From assembly GCF_013911965.1 (NCBI RefSeq), contig NZ_JACESE010000022.1, positions 1 to 59,694 on the forward strand: a stretch of DNA of 59,694 nucleotides. The letters run 5' to 3'. This document shows, piece after piece, positions 29,031 to 37,072 of this stretch. Within the stretch, counting starts at the first letter, position 1. Every line of letters starts with the position of its first letter. Below the pieces are notes generated by a model that was not told the DNA's origin, made no database searches, and saw only the letters and a program-made list of their open reading frames with translations. A program made the translations under genes and the position numbers. This DNA comes from Phenylobacterium sp. (lineage in GTDB: Bacteria; Pseudomonadota; Alphaproteobacteria; Caulobacterales; Caulobacteraceae).

Positions 29031-29090
29031 AGGCCCTCAGCGGGCGTGCATACGCGCTCTCCCAGAGCTTGCCAAGGCAGTTGAGGGCCT
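29031..29090. promoter_or_regulatory. Long-range 9-bp inverted repeat in the ctaC/tldD divergent region
   Basis: AGGCCCTCA (29031-29039) and TGAGGGCCT (29082-29090) are exact complements 42 bp apart, roughly midway between the divergent starts of ctaC (28930) and tldD (29217). They could be paired binding sites or a leader stem for the ctaC transcript. The region otherwise shows no gene, and I could not fix a promoter with confidence. Confidence 0.35.
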
Positions 29091-29216
29091 CAGGGCCGCC
29101 ATAGGCCGGTGGCGGGTGCGGGACCATATGACGCATGGGCCGGCGCAGGCGCCCGGCGGGTGACGCCGGGACCCGAACTTCCTATGTGTGGAGGCCAGTC
29201 CCAAAGCGAGGTTCTC

Positions 29217-30647
29217 ATGAACGCCCACGCCTCTGCGCCCTCCATCCTCGACTCCTGCGGCGTCGCGCCCGAGCGGGCCCGCGAGATCCTGGGCGAGGCG
29301 CTGTCGGGGGCCGACGACGGCGAGATCTTCGCCGAACGTTCGGAAAGCGAGTCGTTCCTGTTCGACGACGGGCGGCTGAAGTCCGCGGCCTATGATTCCA
29401 CCGAGGGCTTCGGCCTGCGCGTGGTGGCCGGCGAGACCGCGGGCTACGCCCATTCGAGCGAGATTTCCGAGGCCGCCCTCCGCCGGGCGGCGGACTCCGC
29501 GGCGCTGGCCAAGCGCGGCTACGAGGGCGTCGCGGCCGAACCGCCGCGGGCGACCAACGCCAGGTTCTACGGCGAGGACGATCCGCTCGCCTCGCCCGAC
29601 TTCGCCGACAAGGTGGCCCTGCTGCAGGAGATCGACGCCTGGGCCCGCGCCCGCGATCCGCGCGTGGTGCAGGTGATGGCCAGCCTGACGGGCGAGCGGC
29701 GGATCGTCGAAATCCTGCGCGCGGACGGCCGCCTGATCCGCGACGTGCGGCCGCTCAGCCGCATCAACATCCAGGTGACCGTGGAGAAGGACGGCCGGCG
29801 CGAGGTGGGCTTCGCCGGCGCCGGCGGCCGCGCCGGCTTCGAAACCTGGATCTCGCCGGAGGCGTGGCGCGAACAGGGCGAGGAAGCCCTCCGCCAGGCC
29901 CTGGTCAATCTGGAGGCCGTCGCCTGCCCGGCGGGCGAGATGGACGTGGTCCTCGGCCCCGGCTGGAACGGCGTGCTGCTGCACGAGGCGGTCGGCCACG
30001 GGCTGGAGGGCGACTTCAACCGCAAGGGCACCTCGGCCTTCTCCGGCAAGATCGGCCAGCGGGTGGCCGCGCCCGGCGTCACCGTCTTCGACGACGGCGC
30101 CCTGGCCGGCCGCCGCGGCTCGCTCACCGTCGACGACGAAGGCACGCCCACCGAACGCACCGTCCTGATCGAGGACGGGATCCTCGTCGGCTACATGCAC
30201 GACCGGATGAGCGCGCGGCTGATGGGCCACGCGGCCACCGGCAACGGCCGGCGCCAGTCCTACGCCCACCTGCCCATGCCGCGGATGACGAACACGGCGA
30301 TGGAAGGCGGCTCGACCCCGCGGGCGGAGATGATCGCCTCGACCAAGCGCGGCCTCTACTGCGCCAATTTCGGCGGCGGCCAGGTGGACATCACCAACGG
30401 CAAGTTCGTCTTCCAGTGCACCGAGGCCTATCTGATCGAGGACGGCCGGCTGACCACGCCGGTCAAGGGCGCCACCCTGATCGGCGACGGCCCTTCGGCC
30501 CTGACCCGGGTGACCATGATCGGCGACGACTTCGACTTCGATCCCGGCGTCGGCGTGTGCGGGAAGTCCGGGCAGAGCGTGCCCGTGGGCGTCGGCCAGC
30601 CGTCGCTGAAGATCACCGGCCTGACCGTCGGCGGCACGAATCTCTGA
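29217..30647 (+). CDS. tldD: Metalloprotease TldD
   Basis: A 476-residue TldD of the TldD/TldE (PmbA) zinc protease pair, which degrades unfolded peptides and processes some peptide antibiotics in the cytosol. The zinc motif HEAVGH is at residues 256-261, and the family C-terminal signature GVGVCGKSGQSVPVGVGQPSL with the Cys is present, as are FDDGRLKSAAYDSTEGFGLR near the N-terminus and the central MTNTAMEGG. The ATG at 29217 has GCGAGG six bases upstream; in-frame codons before it are not family-like. No TldE gene lies next to it, which is common since the pair is often unlinked. Confidence 0.96.
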   Translation: MNAHASAPSILDSCGVAPERAREILGEALSGADDGEIFAERSESESFLFDDGRLKSAAYDSTEGFGLRVVAGETAGYAHSSEISEAALRRAADSAALAKRGYEGVAAEPPRATNARFYGEDDPLASPDFADKVALLQEIDAWARARDPRVVQVMASLTGERRIVEILRADGRLIRDVRPLSRINIQVTVEKDGRREVGFAGAGGRAGFETWISPEAWREQGEEALRQALVNLEAVACPAGEMDVVLGPGWNGVLLHEAVGHGLEGDFNRKGTSAFSGKIGQRVAAPGVTVFDDGALAGRRGSLTVDDEGTPTERTVLIEDGILVGYMHDRMSARLMGHAATGNGRRQSYAHLPMPRMTNTAMEGGSTPRAEMIASTKRGLYCANFGGGQVDITNGKFVFQCTEAYLIEDGRLTTPVKGATLIGDGPSALTRVTMIGDDFDFDPGVGVCGKSGQSVPVGVGQPSLKITGLTVGGTNL

Positions 30648-30676
30648 CCGACCGGCCTTCGCCGACCGGAAATATG

Positions 30677-30699
30677 TCAGGGATTTAACTGGTCCCTGA
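30677..30699 (+). promoter_or_regulatory. 7-bp hairpin in the leader of the TonB-dependent receptor-like gene
   Basis: TCAGGGA (30677-30683) pairs with TCCCTGA (30693-30699) across a nine-base loop, 29 bp after the tldD stop. No T-run follows, so it is not a standard terminator for tldD. The TCCCT of its right arm is also complementary to AGGGA (30728-30732) in the Shine-Dalgarno loop of the next hairpin, so an alternative fold is possible. Confidence 0.4.
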
Positions 30700-30710
30700 A
30701 GCCCAGCTTG

Positions 30711-30745
30711 GATCATGTGACGTCCGGAGGGAACGTTACATGATC
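30711..30745 (+). promoter_or_regulatory. 13-bp hairpin enclosing the start codon, Shine-Dalgarno in the loop
   Basis: GATCATGTGACGT (30711-30723) pairs with ACGTTACATGATC (30733-30745); the only deviation is one G-U pair (30719/30737). The nine-base loop CCGGAGGGA holds the ribosome site, and the ATG start (30740-30742) of the receptor gene is inside the right arm, paired to CAT. As RNA this could hold back translation until opened; as DNA it is a 35-bp dyad that could be an operator. Either reading is inference; the symmetry is seen directly. Confidence 0.6.
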
Positions 30746-32791
30746 ATTCGCGCCGTCGCCGCGCTCGCCGCGGCGAGCCCGCTCGCCTACGCCTCGACGG
30801 TCTTCGCCCAGGAGGCGACGCCGCTGGTCGCGGCGCCCGAGCCGAACGGGCGGGGCGTCATCAGCTATCCGCCCGCCTTCTTCGCCGATGCGCAGCCGAC
30901 GACGGCCCTGGAGATGGTGGAGCGGCTGCCCGGCTTCGCCCTCGACGTCGGCGACGACGTGCGCGGATTCGAGGGCGCGGCCGGCAACGTGCTGATCAAC
31001 GGCCGCCGCCCGGTCTCCAAGTCCGACGACCTGGAGGAGATCCTCCGCCGCATTCCGGCGAGCCAGGTCGAGCGCATCGACCTGATCCGCGGCGGGGCGC
31101 CCGGCATCGACATGCAGGGCAAGTCGGTCATGGCCAACCTGATCCGCACCCGCACCAATTCCGCCCAGGGCCTGATCGCCCTGGCCGACCGGCAGATCTA
31201 TGACGGCCGGAACGTTCTGGGCCTGCGCGTCGAGGGCTCCGGCCGCGTGGGCGACACCGCCTGGGAGGCCGGGTTCGTCGGGGGTCAGGGGCCGGACGAC
31301 GGCGCAGGCGAAGGTCCGCGGGTGCGGGTGAACGACGCCGGCGCCCCGCTCATCGTCACCTTCGTCGACTCCGAGGGCCTGGGGACGAACGGGGCGCTCA
31401 CCGGGGCGGTGGAGCATCCCGTCCTGGGCGGACGGCTCCGCGTCAACGGCCGGTTCTTCATGGACCACTTCGAGTACGACGAGGTGAACTTCGGCGGGCC
31501 CCTCAAGGAGGTGACCCACGACGAGAACGACCTGACCGAGACCGAGCTGGGCCTCAGCTACACGCGGCCGCTCGGGGCGCGGACGAGCCTGGAGCTGATC
31601 GGCCTGCGCCAGACGGCGGACGAGACCTACGAATCGGCCTTCGACGATCTGACCGACCTCTACGACTTCACCCTCGACAGCGACACGACCGAGACGATCG
31701 GCCGGGCCGTGCTGCGCTTCCGCCAGAACGAGGCCCTGTCCTGGGAGGTGGGCGGCGAGAGCGCGCTCAACACCCTCGACAGCGCGACCCGCTTCGCCCT
31801 GAACGGCGCGCCGGTCGCCCTGCCCGCCGCCAATGTGCGCGTCGAGGAGCTGCGCGGCGAGGTGTTCGGCAAGGCGACGTGGCGGGCGACGCGGCGGCTG
31901 ACCGTCGACGCGGGCCTGCGGGGCGAGGCGTCGGACATCTCTTCCGAAGGCGACGTGGCGCTCGAGAAGTCGCTGCAGTTCGTCAAGCCGCGTGTCGGCC
32001 TCACCTGGGCCCAGGACGACAAGACCCAGCTTCGCCTGCGGATCGAGCGCAGCGTCGGCCAATTGGACTTCGACGACTTCGTCGCCTCCTCCTCGCTGAA
32101 CACCGGCGTGCTGACCGCCGGCAACCCCGACCTGAACCCGGAGCAGGAGTGGATCGCCGAGGCGGCGATCGAGCGCCGCTTCTGGACCGGCGGCGCCTTC
32201 GTGGTGACGGTCCGTCGGGCGGAGATCACCGACGTGGCCGACCGCGCTCCTGTGCGCCTGCCGACCGGAGAGATCTACGATGCGCCGGCGAACATCGGCG
32301 ATGGCGTGCGCGAGGAACTGGCGCTCACCCTCACCCTGCCCTTCGACCGGCTGGGGATGAAGGGCGCGCAGCTGCGGGGCGAGGCCACCTGGCGCGCCTC
32401 GGAGGTCGAGGACCCGACCACTGGTGAGGATCGCGAGATCTCCGGCCTGCGGCCGCTCGAATGGGAGGCCCATTTCAGCCAGGACCTGCCGCAGTGGAAG
32501 GCCAACTGGGGCGTCGACGTGTTCGGCGGCTGGCGGGAGACCTACTACCGGTTCGACGAGATCTCCACGACCAAGCTGAAGACCTTCGTCGTCCCCTATG
32601 CGGAGTGGAAGCCGCGGCCCGACTGGGTGATCCGGTTCGAGATTCCCAACGTCACCGAGCGTGGCCTGCGCCGCACGCGCACCGTCTATGCCGGCCCCCG
32701 GGACACCTCGCCGATCGCCTATGTCGAGGATCGGGACATCCAGTTCGGCAAGATGTACCGCCTGCGCATCAGCAAGACCCTGGGCGGCTGA
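30740..32791 (+). CDS. TonB-dependent receptor-like outer membrane protein
   Basis: A 683-residue outer-membrane protein with a signal peptide (about 1-24, cleaved near VFAQ|EAT). A plug-like domain (about 55-145) includes MVERLPGFALDVGDDVRGFEGAAGNVLINGRRP, RRIPASQVERIDLIRG and GIDMQGKSVMANLI. The rest is beta-barrel with alternating patterns and a C-terminal RLRISKTLGG rather than the usual terminal aromatic residue. NPDLNPEQEWIAEAA is a barrel motif shared with TonB receptors. The ligand is unknown and no TonB box could be fixed. Expression may be controlled by the hairpin covering its start. A bidirectional terminator follows 20 bp after the stop. Confidence 0.85.
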   Translation: MIIRAVAALAAASPLAYASTVFAQEATPLVAAPEPNGRGVISYPPAFFADAQPTTALEMVERLPGFALDVGDDVRGFEGAAGNVLINGRRPVSKSDDLEEILRRIPASQVERIDLIRGGAPGIDMQGKSVMANLIRTRTNSAQGLIALADRQIYDGRNVLGLRVEGSGRVGDTAWEAGFVGGQGPDDGAGEGPRVRVNDAGAPLIVTFVDSEGLGTNGALTGAVEHPVLGGRLRVNGRFFMDHFEYDEVNFGGPLKEVTHDENDLTETELGLSYTRPLGARTSLELIGLRQTADETYESAFDDLTDLYDFTLDSDTTETIGRAVLRFRQNEALSWEVGGESALNTLDSATRFALNGAPVALPAANVRVEELRGEVFGKATWRATRRLTVDAGLRGEASDISSEGDVALEKSLQFVKPRVGLTWAQDDKTQLRLRIERSVGQLDFDDFVASSSLNTGVLTAGNPDLNPEQEWIAEAAIERRFWTGGAFVVTVRRAEITDVADRAPVRLPTGEIYDAPANIGDGVREELALTLTLPFDRLGMKGAQLRGEATWRASEVEDPTTGEDREISGLRPLEWEAHFSQDLPQWKANWGVDVFGGWRETYYRFDEISTTKLKTFVVPYAEWKPRPDWVIRFEIPNVTERGLRRTRTVYAGPRDTSPIAYVEDRDIQFGKMYRLRISKTLGG

Positions 32792-32810
32792 GCGCACGCC
32801 GGACGAAAAT

Positions 32811-32840
32811 AGGGCCCGGGAGCGATCCCGGGCCCTTCTT
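32811..32840. terminator. Bidirectional intrinsic terminator
   Basis: AGGGCCCGGGA (32811-32821) pairs perfectly with TCCCGGGCCCT (32826-32836) around the GNRA loop GCGA. TTCTT follows on the plus strand, and the complement of AAAAT (32806-32810) gives a T-run on the minus strand. It sits between the convergent stops of the receptor gene (32791) and the POT transporter (32864), and so serves both. Confidence 0.9.
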
Positions 32841-32863
32841 CATGTCCGCAAGGTCCGACCGGT

Positions 32864-34813
32864 TCAGGATTTGCGGTCGTCGCGCAGGGTCTGCGGGTTC
32901 ACCGCCTGCCGCTCGCCGTCGAGAACCGGGGCGATCGGCTCGGGCTGCGGACCGTGGCCCTCCTTCACCCCGTGCGCCCAGCCCTTGATGAAGAAGCTGA
33001 GCACGATGAAGACGACGCCGGCGCCCATCCCCCAGTAGCCGAGCATGGCGAAGACCTCGATGGAGCTGCGCAGCGCCGCGGCGGGATCGAGCACCTGGCC
33101 GCCCACGGTCTCGGTGCCGGCGAAGCCCGCAATGATGCCGCCCACAAACTGGGCGATGGAACTCGACAGGAACCAGACCGCCATCATGAAGGACACCACC
33201 GAGCTCAGCGACAGCTTGGTGATTTCCGACAGGCCGACGGGCGAGAGAAAGAGCTCGCCGGTGGTGTGGAGCAGGTAGAGCAGGCCCAGCACCATCAGCG
33301 GCACGCGGAAGCTGGCGTCGGCGAGGCCCGCGCTCCAGACCACGACCATGAAGCCGAGCCCCGCCTGCAGGAGGCCCAGGCCGAACTTCAGCGTCGGATT
33401 GGGATCGAGGTTGCGGCGGCCGAGCGCCGCCCACAGGGCCGCGAAGATCGGCGCGAAGATCAGGATGAAGCCGGCGTTGAACGACTGCACCTGGGCCGCG
33501 GCGATCCCCGAATTGATCCAGCCCCACCAGTTGTCGGTGGAGACTCCGGCCGCGGCGAGCTGCTCGGGCGTGCCCATGGGCATGCCGAGGAAGGTGGTCG
33601 CCTGGCTGGTGATCGACAGATCCACGTTCCGGGCGGCGAAGAGGTTCAGCGAGGTGCCGGCCTGCTCGAAGAGGGTCCAGAAGACGACGGCGCCGAAGAT
33701 CAGCACCGTAGCGAGCCCCATGCGCTGACGCTCGACGGTGGTCTTGCAGACCTGGATGATCACATAGGCGATGATGCCGAGCGAGATCACGATGGCGCCG
33801 ATCAGCGCCACGCCGACGATGGCGTTGTTCTGGACAAGCCACCAGACGACGCCCAGGGCCGGGATGGTCGCCAGATAGATCAGCCATTCGCGATTGACGG
33901 GACCGGCGACCGGGCGCTTCAGCAGTTCCGGATCGGGCGGCTCGCCATTGCCCTCCAGCAGAGGCTTGCCGAGCACGAAGACCACGAAGCCCAGCGCCAT
34001 GCCGATCCCGGCGAGGCCGAAGCCCCAGCCCCAGCCGAAGTGCTGGCCGAGCAGGCCGCAGAGCACCGAGGCCCAGAAGGCGCCGAGATTGATGCCGTAA
34101 TAGTAGAGGGTGAAGCCGGAATCCCGCCGCGGGTCGCCCTGGGCATAGAGCTGACCCACGATGGTCGAGATGTTCGGCTTCAGGAAGCCGACCCCCAGGA
34201 TGATGAGCGAAACGGCCAGGTAGAAGACGTTCACGCCCACCGGGTCGGCGACCTTCTCCATCTCGTAGCTGCCGGCCGGAAGGACAGCCGGCAGGCCCGC
34301 ATCGGCGGGCAGGCCCGCGATCTGAAGGCCGCCGCCTTCCGCGGGACCGAATTCGTAGGCGCTGTCGCCGACCTGGATACGCACCTCGCGACCGTCCATC
34401 CGGCCCTCGGCGACCACCTCGTAGGCCTGTCCGCCATAGGTCAGGATTTCACGCGTGGGCTCGCCTTCGAAGGCCATGGTCAGGTGGCCGGCGACCAGGA
34501 GCAGGGCGCCGAAGGCCACCGCCTTGCGGGTGCCGAGATAGCGGTCGGCGAGAATGCCGCCGATCAGCGGCAGCAGATAGACCAGCGAGGTGTAGGAGCC
34601 GTACTGGGCGTTGGCGACGTCGTCGTCGAAGAGCAGATGCTGGGTCAGGTAGAAGATGAGGATCGCCCGCATCCCGTAGTAGGAGAAGCGCTCCCACATC
34701 TCGGCGAAGAACAGGACGATCAGGCCCCTCGGGTGGTTGCGCAGCAGCTGCATCAACACCGGAGCGCCGGTCACCAGCGTGATGATCACGCCCAGGACGA
34801 CGACGATATTCAT
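32864..34813 (-). CDS. Proton-dependent oligopeptide transporter (POT/PTR2 family) with an inserted domain
   Basis: A 649-residue MFS transporter that imports di-/tripeptides with protons. The family proton-binding motif ExxERFxYYG is present (EMWERFSYYGMRA), with FLKPNISTIVGQLY, the PTR2 motif FTLYYYGINLGAF and, late, GELFLSPVGLSEITKL. Between TM3 and TM4 (after GHLTMAFEGEPT) there is an insertion of roughly 75 residues, rich in Gly, Val and Glu and predicted beta-like, longer than in the common POT core. The ATG at 34813 follows a GGAAGA site. It is divergent from DUF427; a 16-bp dyad lies 27 bp upstream of the start. Confidence 0.93.
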   Translation of the reverse strand: MNIVVVLGVIITLVTGAPVLMQLLRNHPRGLIVLFFAEMWERFSYYGMRAILIFYLTQHLLFDDDVANAQYGSYTSLVYLLPLIGGILADRYLGTRKAVAFGALLLVAGHLTMAFEGEPTREILTYGGQAYEVVAEGRMDGREVRIQVGDSAYEFGPAEGGGLQIAGLPADAGLPAVLPAGSYEMEKVADPVGVNVFYLAVSLIILGVGFLKPNISTIVGQLYAQGDPRRDSGFTLYYYGINLGAFWASVLCGLLGQHFGWGWGFGLAGIGMALGFVVFVLGKPLLEGNGEPPDPELLKRPVAGPVNREWLIYLATIPALGVVWWLVQNNAIVGVALIGAIVISLGIIAYVIIQVCKTTVERQRMGLATVLIFGAVVFWTLFEQAGTSLNLFAARNVDLSITSQATTFLGMPMGTPEQLAAAGVSTDNWWGWINSGIAAAQVQSFNAGFILIFAPIFAALWAALGRRNLDPNPTLKFGLGLLQAGLGFMVVVWSAGLADASFRVPLMVLGLLYLLHTTGELFLSPVGLSEITKLSLSSVVSFMMAVWFLSSSIAQFVGGIIAGFAGTETVGGQVLDPAAALRSSIEVFAMLGYWGMGAGVVFIVLSFFIKGWAHGVKEGHGPQPEPIAPVLDGERQAVNPQTLRDDRKS

Positions 34814-34839
34814 GTATGAAGGTCTTCCGCTTGAGTGCG

Positions 34840-34855
34840 TTGGGCCTTGGCCCAA
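34840..34855. promoter_or_regulatory. 16-bp palindrome upstream of the POT transporter
   Basis: TTGGGCC (34840-34846) and GGCCCAA (34849-34855) are exact complements with two bases between them. The dyad begins 27 bp before the transporter start on the minus strand, within the 183-bp region it shares with the divergent DUF427 gene. It has the form of a repressor operator; no regulator gene is adjacent, so this is only a candidate. Confidence 0.4.
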
Positions 34856-34996
34856 GGTCGATTTCGCCCAGCCGGGCCGCCAAGCCGGGGAGAAGATCAC
34901 GCGTTCGGCGTAGAGACAAGCAAGGCTCGTCCAACGGGCGAGGAACGGGAGCCAGGACCTCGCCTGACGCGTTTGGCCCTCGACAGGAGGTTTCCC

Positions 34997-35479
34997 ATGA
35001 AGACGCCCGGACCCGACCACCCGATCGACATCGCCCGCGCAGGCACGCGGATGCGCGCCATGTTCATGGGCCATGTGATCGCCGACACCGACGATGCGCT
35101 GATCCTGAAGGAGGCCGACCTGCCGCCGGTGGTCTACTTCCCGCGGGAGGACGTCTCGATGGAGTACTTCTCCCGCACCGAGCGGGTGACGCACTGCCCC
35201 TACAAGGGCGAGGCGGCCTACTACACCCTGATGATGAACGGCGAATTCGCCGAGAACGCCGTCTGGACCTATGAGGAGCCCTATCCCGCCATGGAGCGGA
35301 TCACCGGGCGGCTCGCCTTCTATCCCGACAAGGTCGAGATCTACGCCGTGAAGGACGACCCGGCGCGGGACGCGTCCGACCGCCGGGAGGTCGACGAGAT
35401 CGTCCAGCACACCGACGCCGGCGACGGTACGAGCCAGAAGCCGCACTGGCCGCCGAACGTGGGCAATCCCGAGCCCTGA
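34997..35479 (+). CDS. DUF427 domain-containing protein
   Basis: A 160-residue protein with a DUF427 beta-tent fold. Signature segments are VIADTDDALILKEADLPPVVYFPREDV, RTERVTHCPYKGEAAYYTL and the later WTYEEPYPAMERITGRLAFYPDKV. The family is widespread but its activity is unknown. The ATG has an ideal AGGAGG site six bases upstream, which rejects the longer upstream-open frame. It converges on the DUF3604 gene with 12 bp between stops that include the palindrome CCGGCGCCGG. Confidence 0.9.
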   Translation: MKTPGPDHPIDIARAGTRMRAMFMGHVIADTDDALILKEADLPPVVYFPREDVSMEYFSRTERVTHCPYKGEAAYYTLMMNGEFAENAVWTYEEPYPAMERITGRLAFYPDKVEIYAVKDDPARDASDRREVDEIVQHTDAGDGTSQKPHWPPNVGNPEP

Positions 35480-35491
35480 TCCGGCGCCGGC

Positions 35492-37000
35492 TCAGAGCCC
35501 CGCAGGCGCCACGTCGATGAAGATGGGGTTGGCGTAGAACCACAGGTCCGACCACGGGTCCTCGCCGGGCGGATCGGGCTGCGGCTCGTCCTCCGCGCCG
35601 CTGGTCCCGCGGACGCGGACATAGGAATCGCGGGCGAGGCCCTCGAGAACGTAGGTGGCCGTGATCTCCTCGCCGTCCCGGCGCCACTGGGCGGGACCCA
35701 GACGCGTCTCGACCCGCGTCGTGGGATTGGCGGCGCTTTCCCGATCGGCCGCGGGGCCCGTGACCTCGCCGACGATCAGGTCGATCCGGCCCACTTCGGG
35801 CGTCCGGCCCGCCGCGTTGGGCGCGGCCGGGTCCCGCAGGCGCAGCGTGAGGGTGACCGACCCGTCCTTCGCCACAGGCAGCACTCCGCCGATCTCGGCG
35901 CGGGCCGAGCCGGACTGCGCCGTCACGTCGAGTTCGGAGATCAGGTCGCCGGTGGTCACGAAGACGCGGCCGTTGCGAAGGCCGTCGAGGATGTCGGCGT
36001 GGGTGCGGACCGCCTTCACATAGGTCTTCGAATACTCGCCCGGCCAGAAGTCGCTGCCGCCCTCGGTGTAGTGGCGGTGCGAATCGGAGGTGGAGGTGAC
36101 CCACCAGCGGCGGCCCTCCCCGAGCATGGAATCCCAGAAGCCCCCGAGGCGCGCGGTCATCTGGTCGAAGCCGCCCAGGGTCGGACTGTTCCGATAGCCG
36201 CCCCGGGCGCCTTCCGGATCGATCGAACCGTCCGGCTGCAGGGCCGAGGCCTGGTGGCCGGGCGCGCCCTCCATGCCGATGGCGACCTTGGGCGCGGTGT
36301 CGTTCCAGTCGCGCAGTTCGCCGGGGCGGTCGTGTCCCCACTGGCTCGGCCCCTTCGCCGAGCGGGACGGATGGTTGGCGATCACCACCGGCGGCGCGTC
36401 GATCTCACGCATATGCCGCAGCGCCTCGAGCATCCGGGGCTCGGTGTCCCAGGCGGGGTCGGCCGGCCAGGGCTCATGCTTGGCGAAGCGGCTCTCGATA
36501 TGCTCGAGCACGTCGCGTTCCTGCGGCGTGTGCGGGATGATGAGGCTGGAGTGATCGGCGCCGGGCGTGTCGAGCTCCATGCCGTAGAACTGGATCAGCT
36601 CCGGCACCTCGGCGCGCGAACGCAGAAGCTCAGGATAGGCCAGGTCACGATTGACCTTGGAGTGGTTCGGACCGCCGTGGTCGGTGGAGACCATCCAGGA
36701 GAGGCCGAACCTGTGCGCCATCGCGGCGTTGGTCGGGATGGGATAGATGGCGTCGCCGGCGATCTCCGGCTTGGGCGGCCCTCCGAGCGGATCGGGCGTC
36801 CAGCCGACGCTGTAGCGGCTGTGGACGTGGTGGTCGCCGGCCAGCCAGGTTCTGCGCCCCGGGTCGGCGGCCGCGGCGGCGGGCGTATCGGCCGGAACCG
36901 CCACCATGCCGGCGGCGTGGTCATGGCCGCCGTGGGCGTGGGCGAGGCCGGGCGTCAGCACGGCGGCGAGGGCGGAGAACAGAAGCGGAGCGCGGATCAT
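35492..37000 (-). CDS. Exported DUF3604 protein with PHP-like metal motifs
   Basis: A 502-residue protein with a signal peptide (about 1-22, ending LAHA) followed by a His-rich start of the mature protein (HGGHDHAAG). The DUF3604 domain has PHP-phosphoesterase-like metal motifs in order: GDHHVHSRYS, STDHGG, GMELD, ANHPSRS and TSTSDSHRH. It is therefore probably a periplasmic metal-dependent hydrolase, but no substrate is known for the family. The C-terminal ~120 residues form a beta-rich segment (RGTSGAEDEPQ, WFYANPIFI). GGAGG lies 12 bases before the ATG, a long spacing. Confidence 0.85.
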   Translation of the reverse strand: MIRAPLLFSALAAVLTPGLAHAHGGHDHAAGMVAVPADTPAAAAADPGRRTWLAGDHHVHSRYSVGWTPDPLGGPPKPEIAGDAIYPIPTNAAMAHRFGLSWMVSTDHGGPNHSKVNRDLAYPELLRSRAEVPELIQFYGMELDTPGADHSSLIIPHTPQERDVLEHIESRFAKHEPWPADPAWDTEPRMLEALRHMREIDAPPVVIANHPSRSAKGPSQWGHDRPGELRDWNDTAPKVAIGMEGAPGHQASALQPDGSIDPEGARGGYRNSPTLGGFDQMTARLGGFWDSMLGEGRRWWVTSTSDSHRHYTEGGSDFWPGEYSKTYVKAVRTHADILDGLRNGRVFVTTGDLISELDVTAQSGSARAEIGGVLPVAKDGSVTLTLRLRDPAAPNAAGRTPEVGRIDLIVGEVTGPAADRESAANPTTRVETRLGPAQWRRDGEEITATYVLEGLARDSYVRVRGTSGAEDEPQPDPPGEDPWSDLWFYANPIFIDVAPAGL

Positions 37001-37072
37001 GCGCCCGCTGTACCTCCGGCTTGCGTCACTTCCCTGACAAAGGCGGCCAAAGCCGGCGGACAGCCGCCGGCC

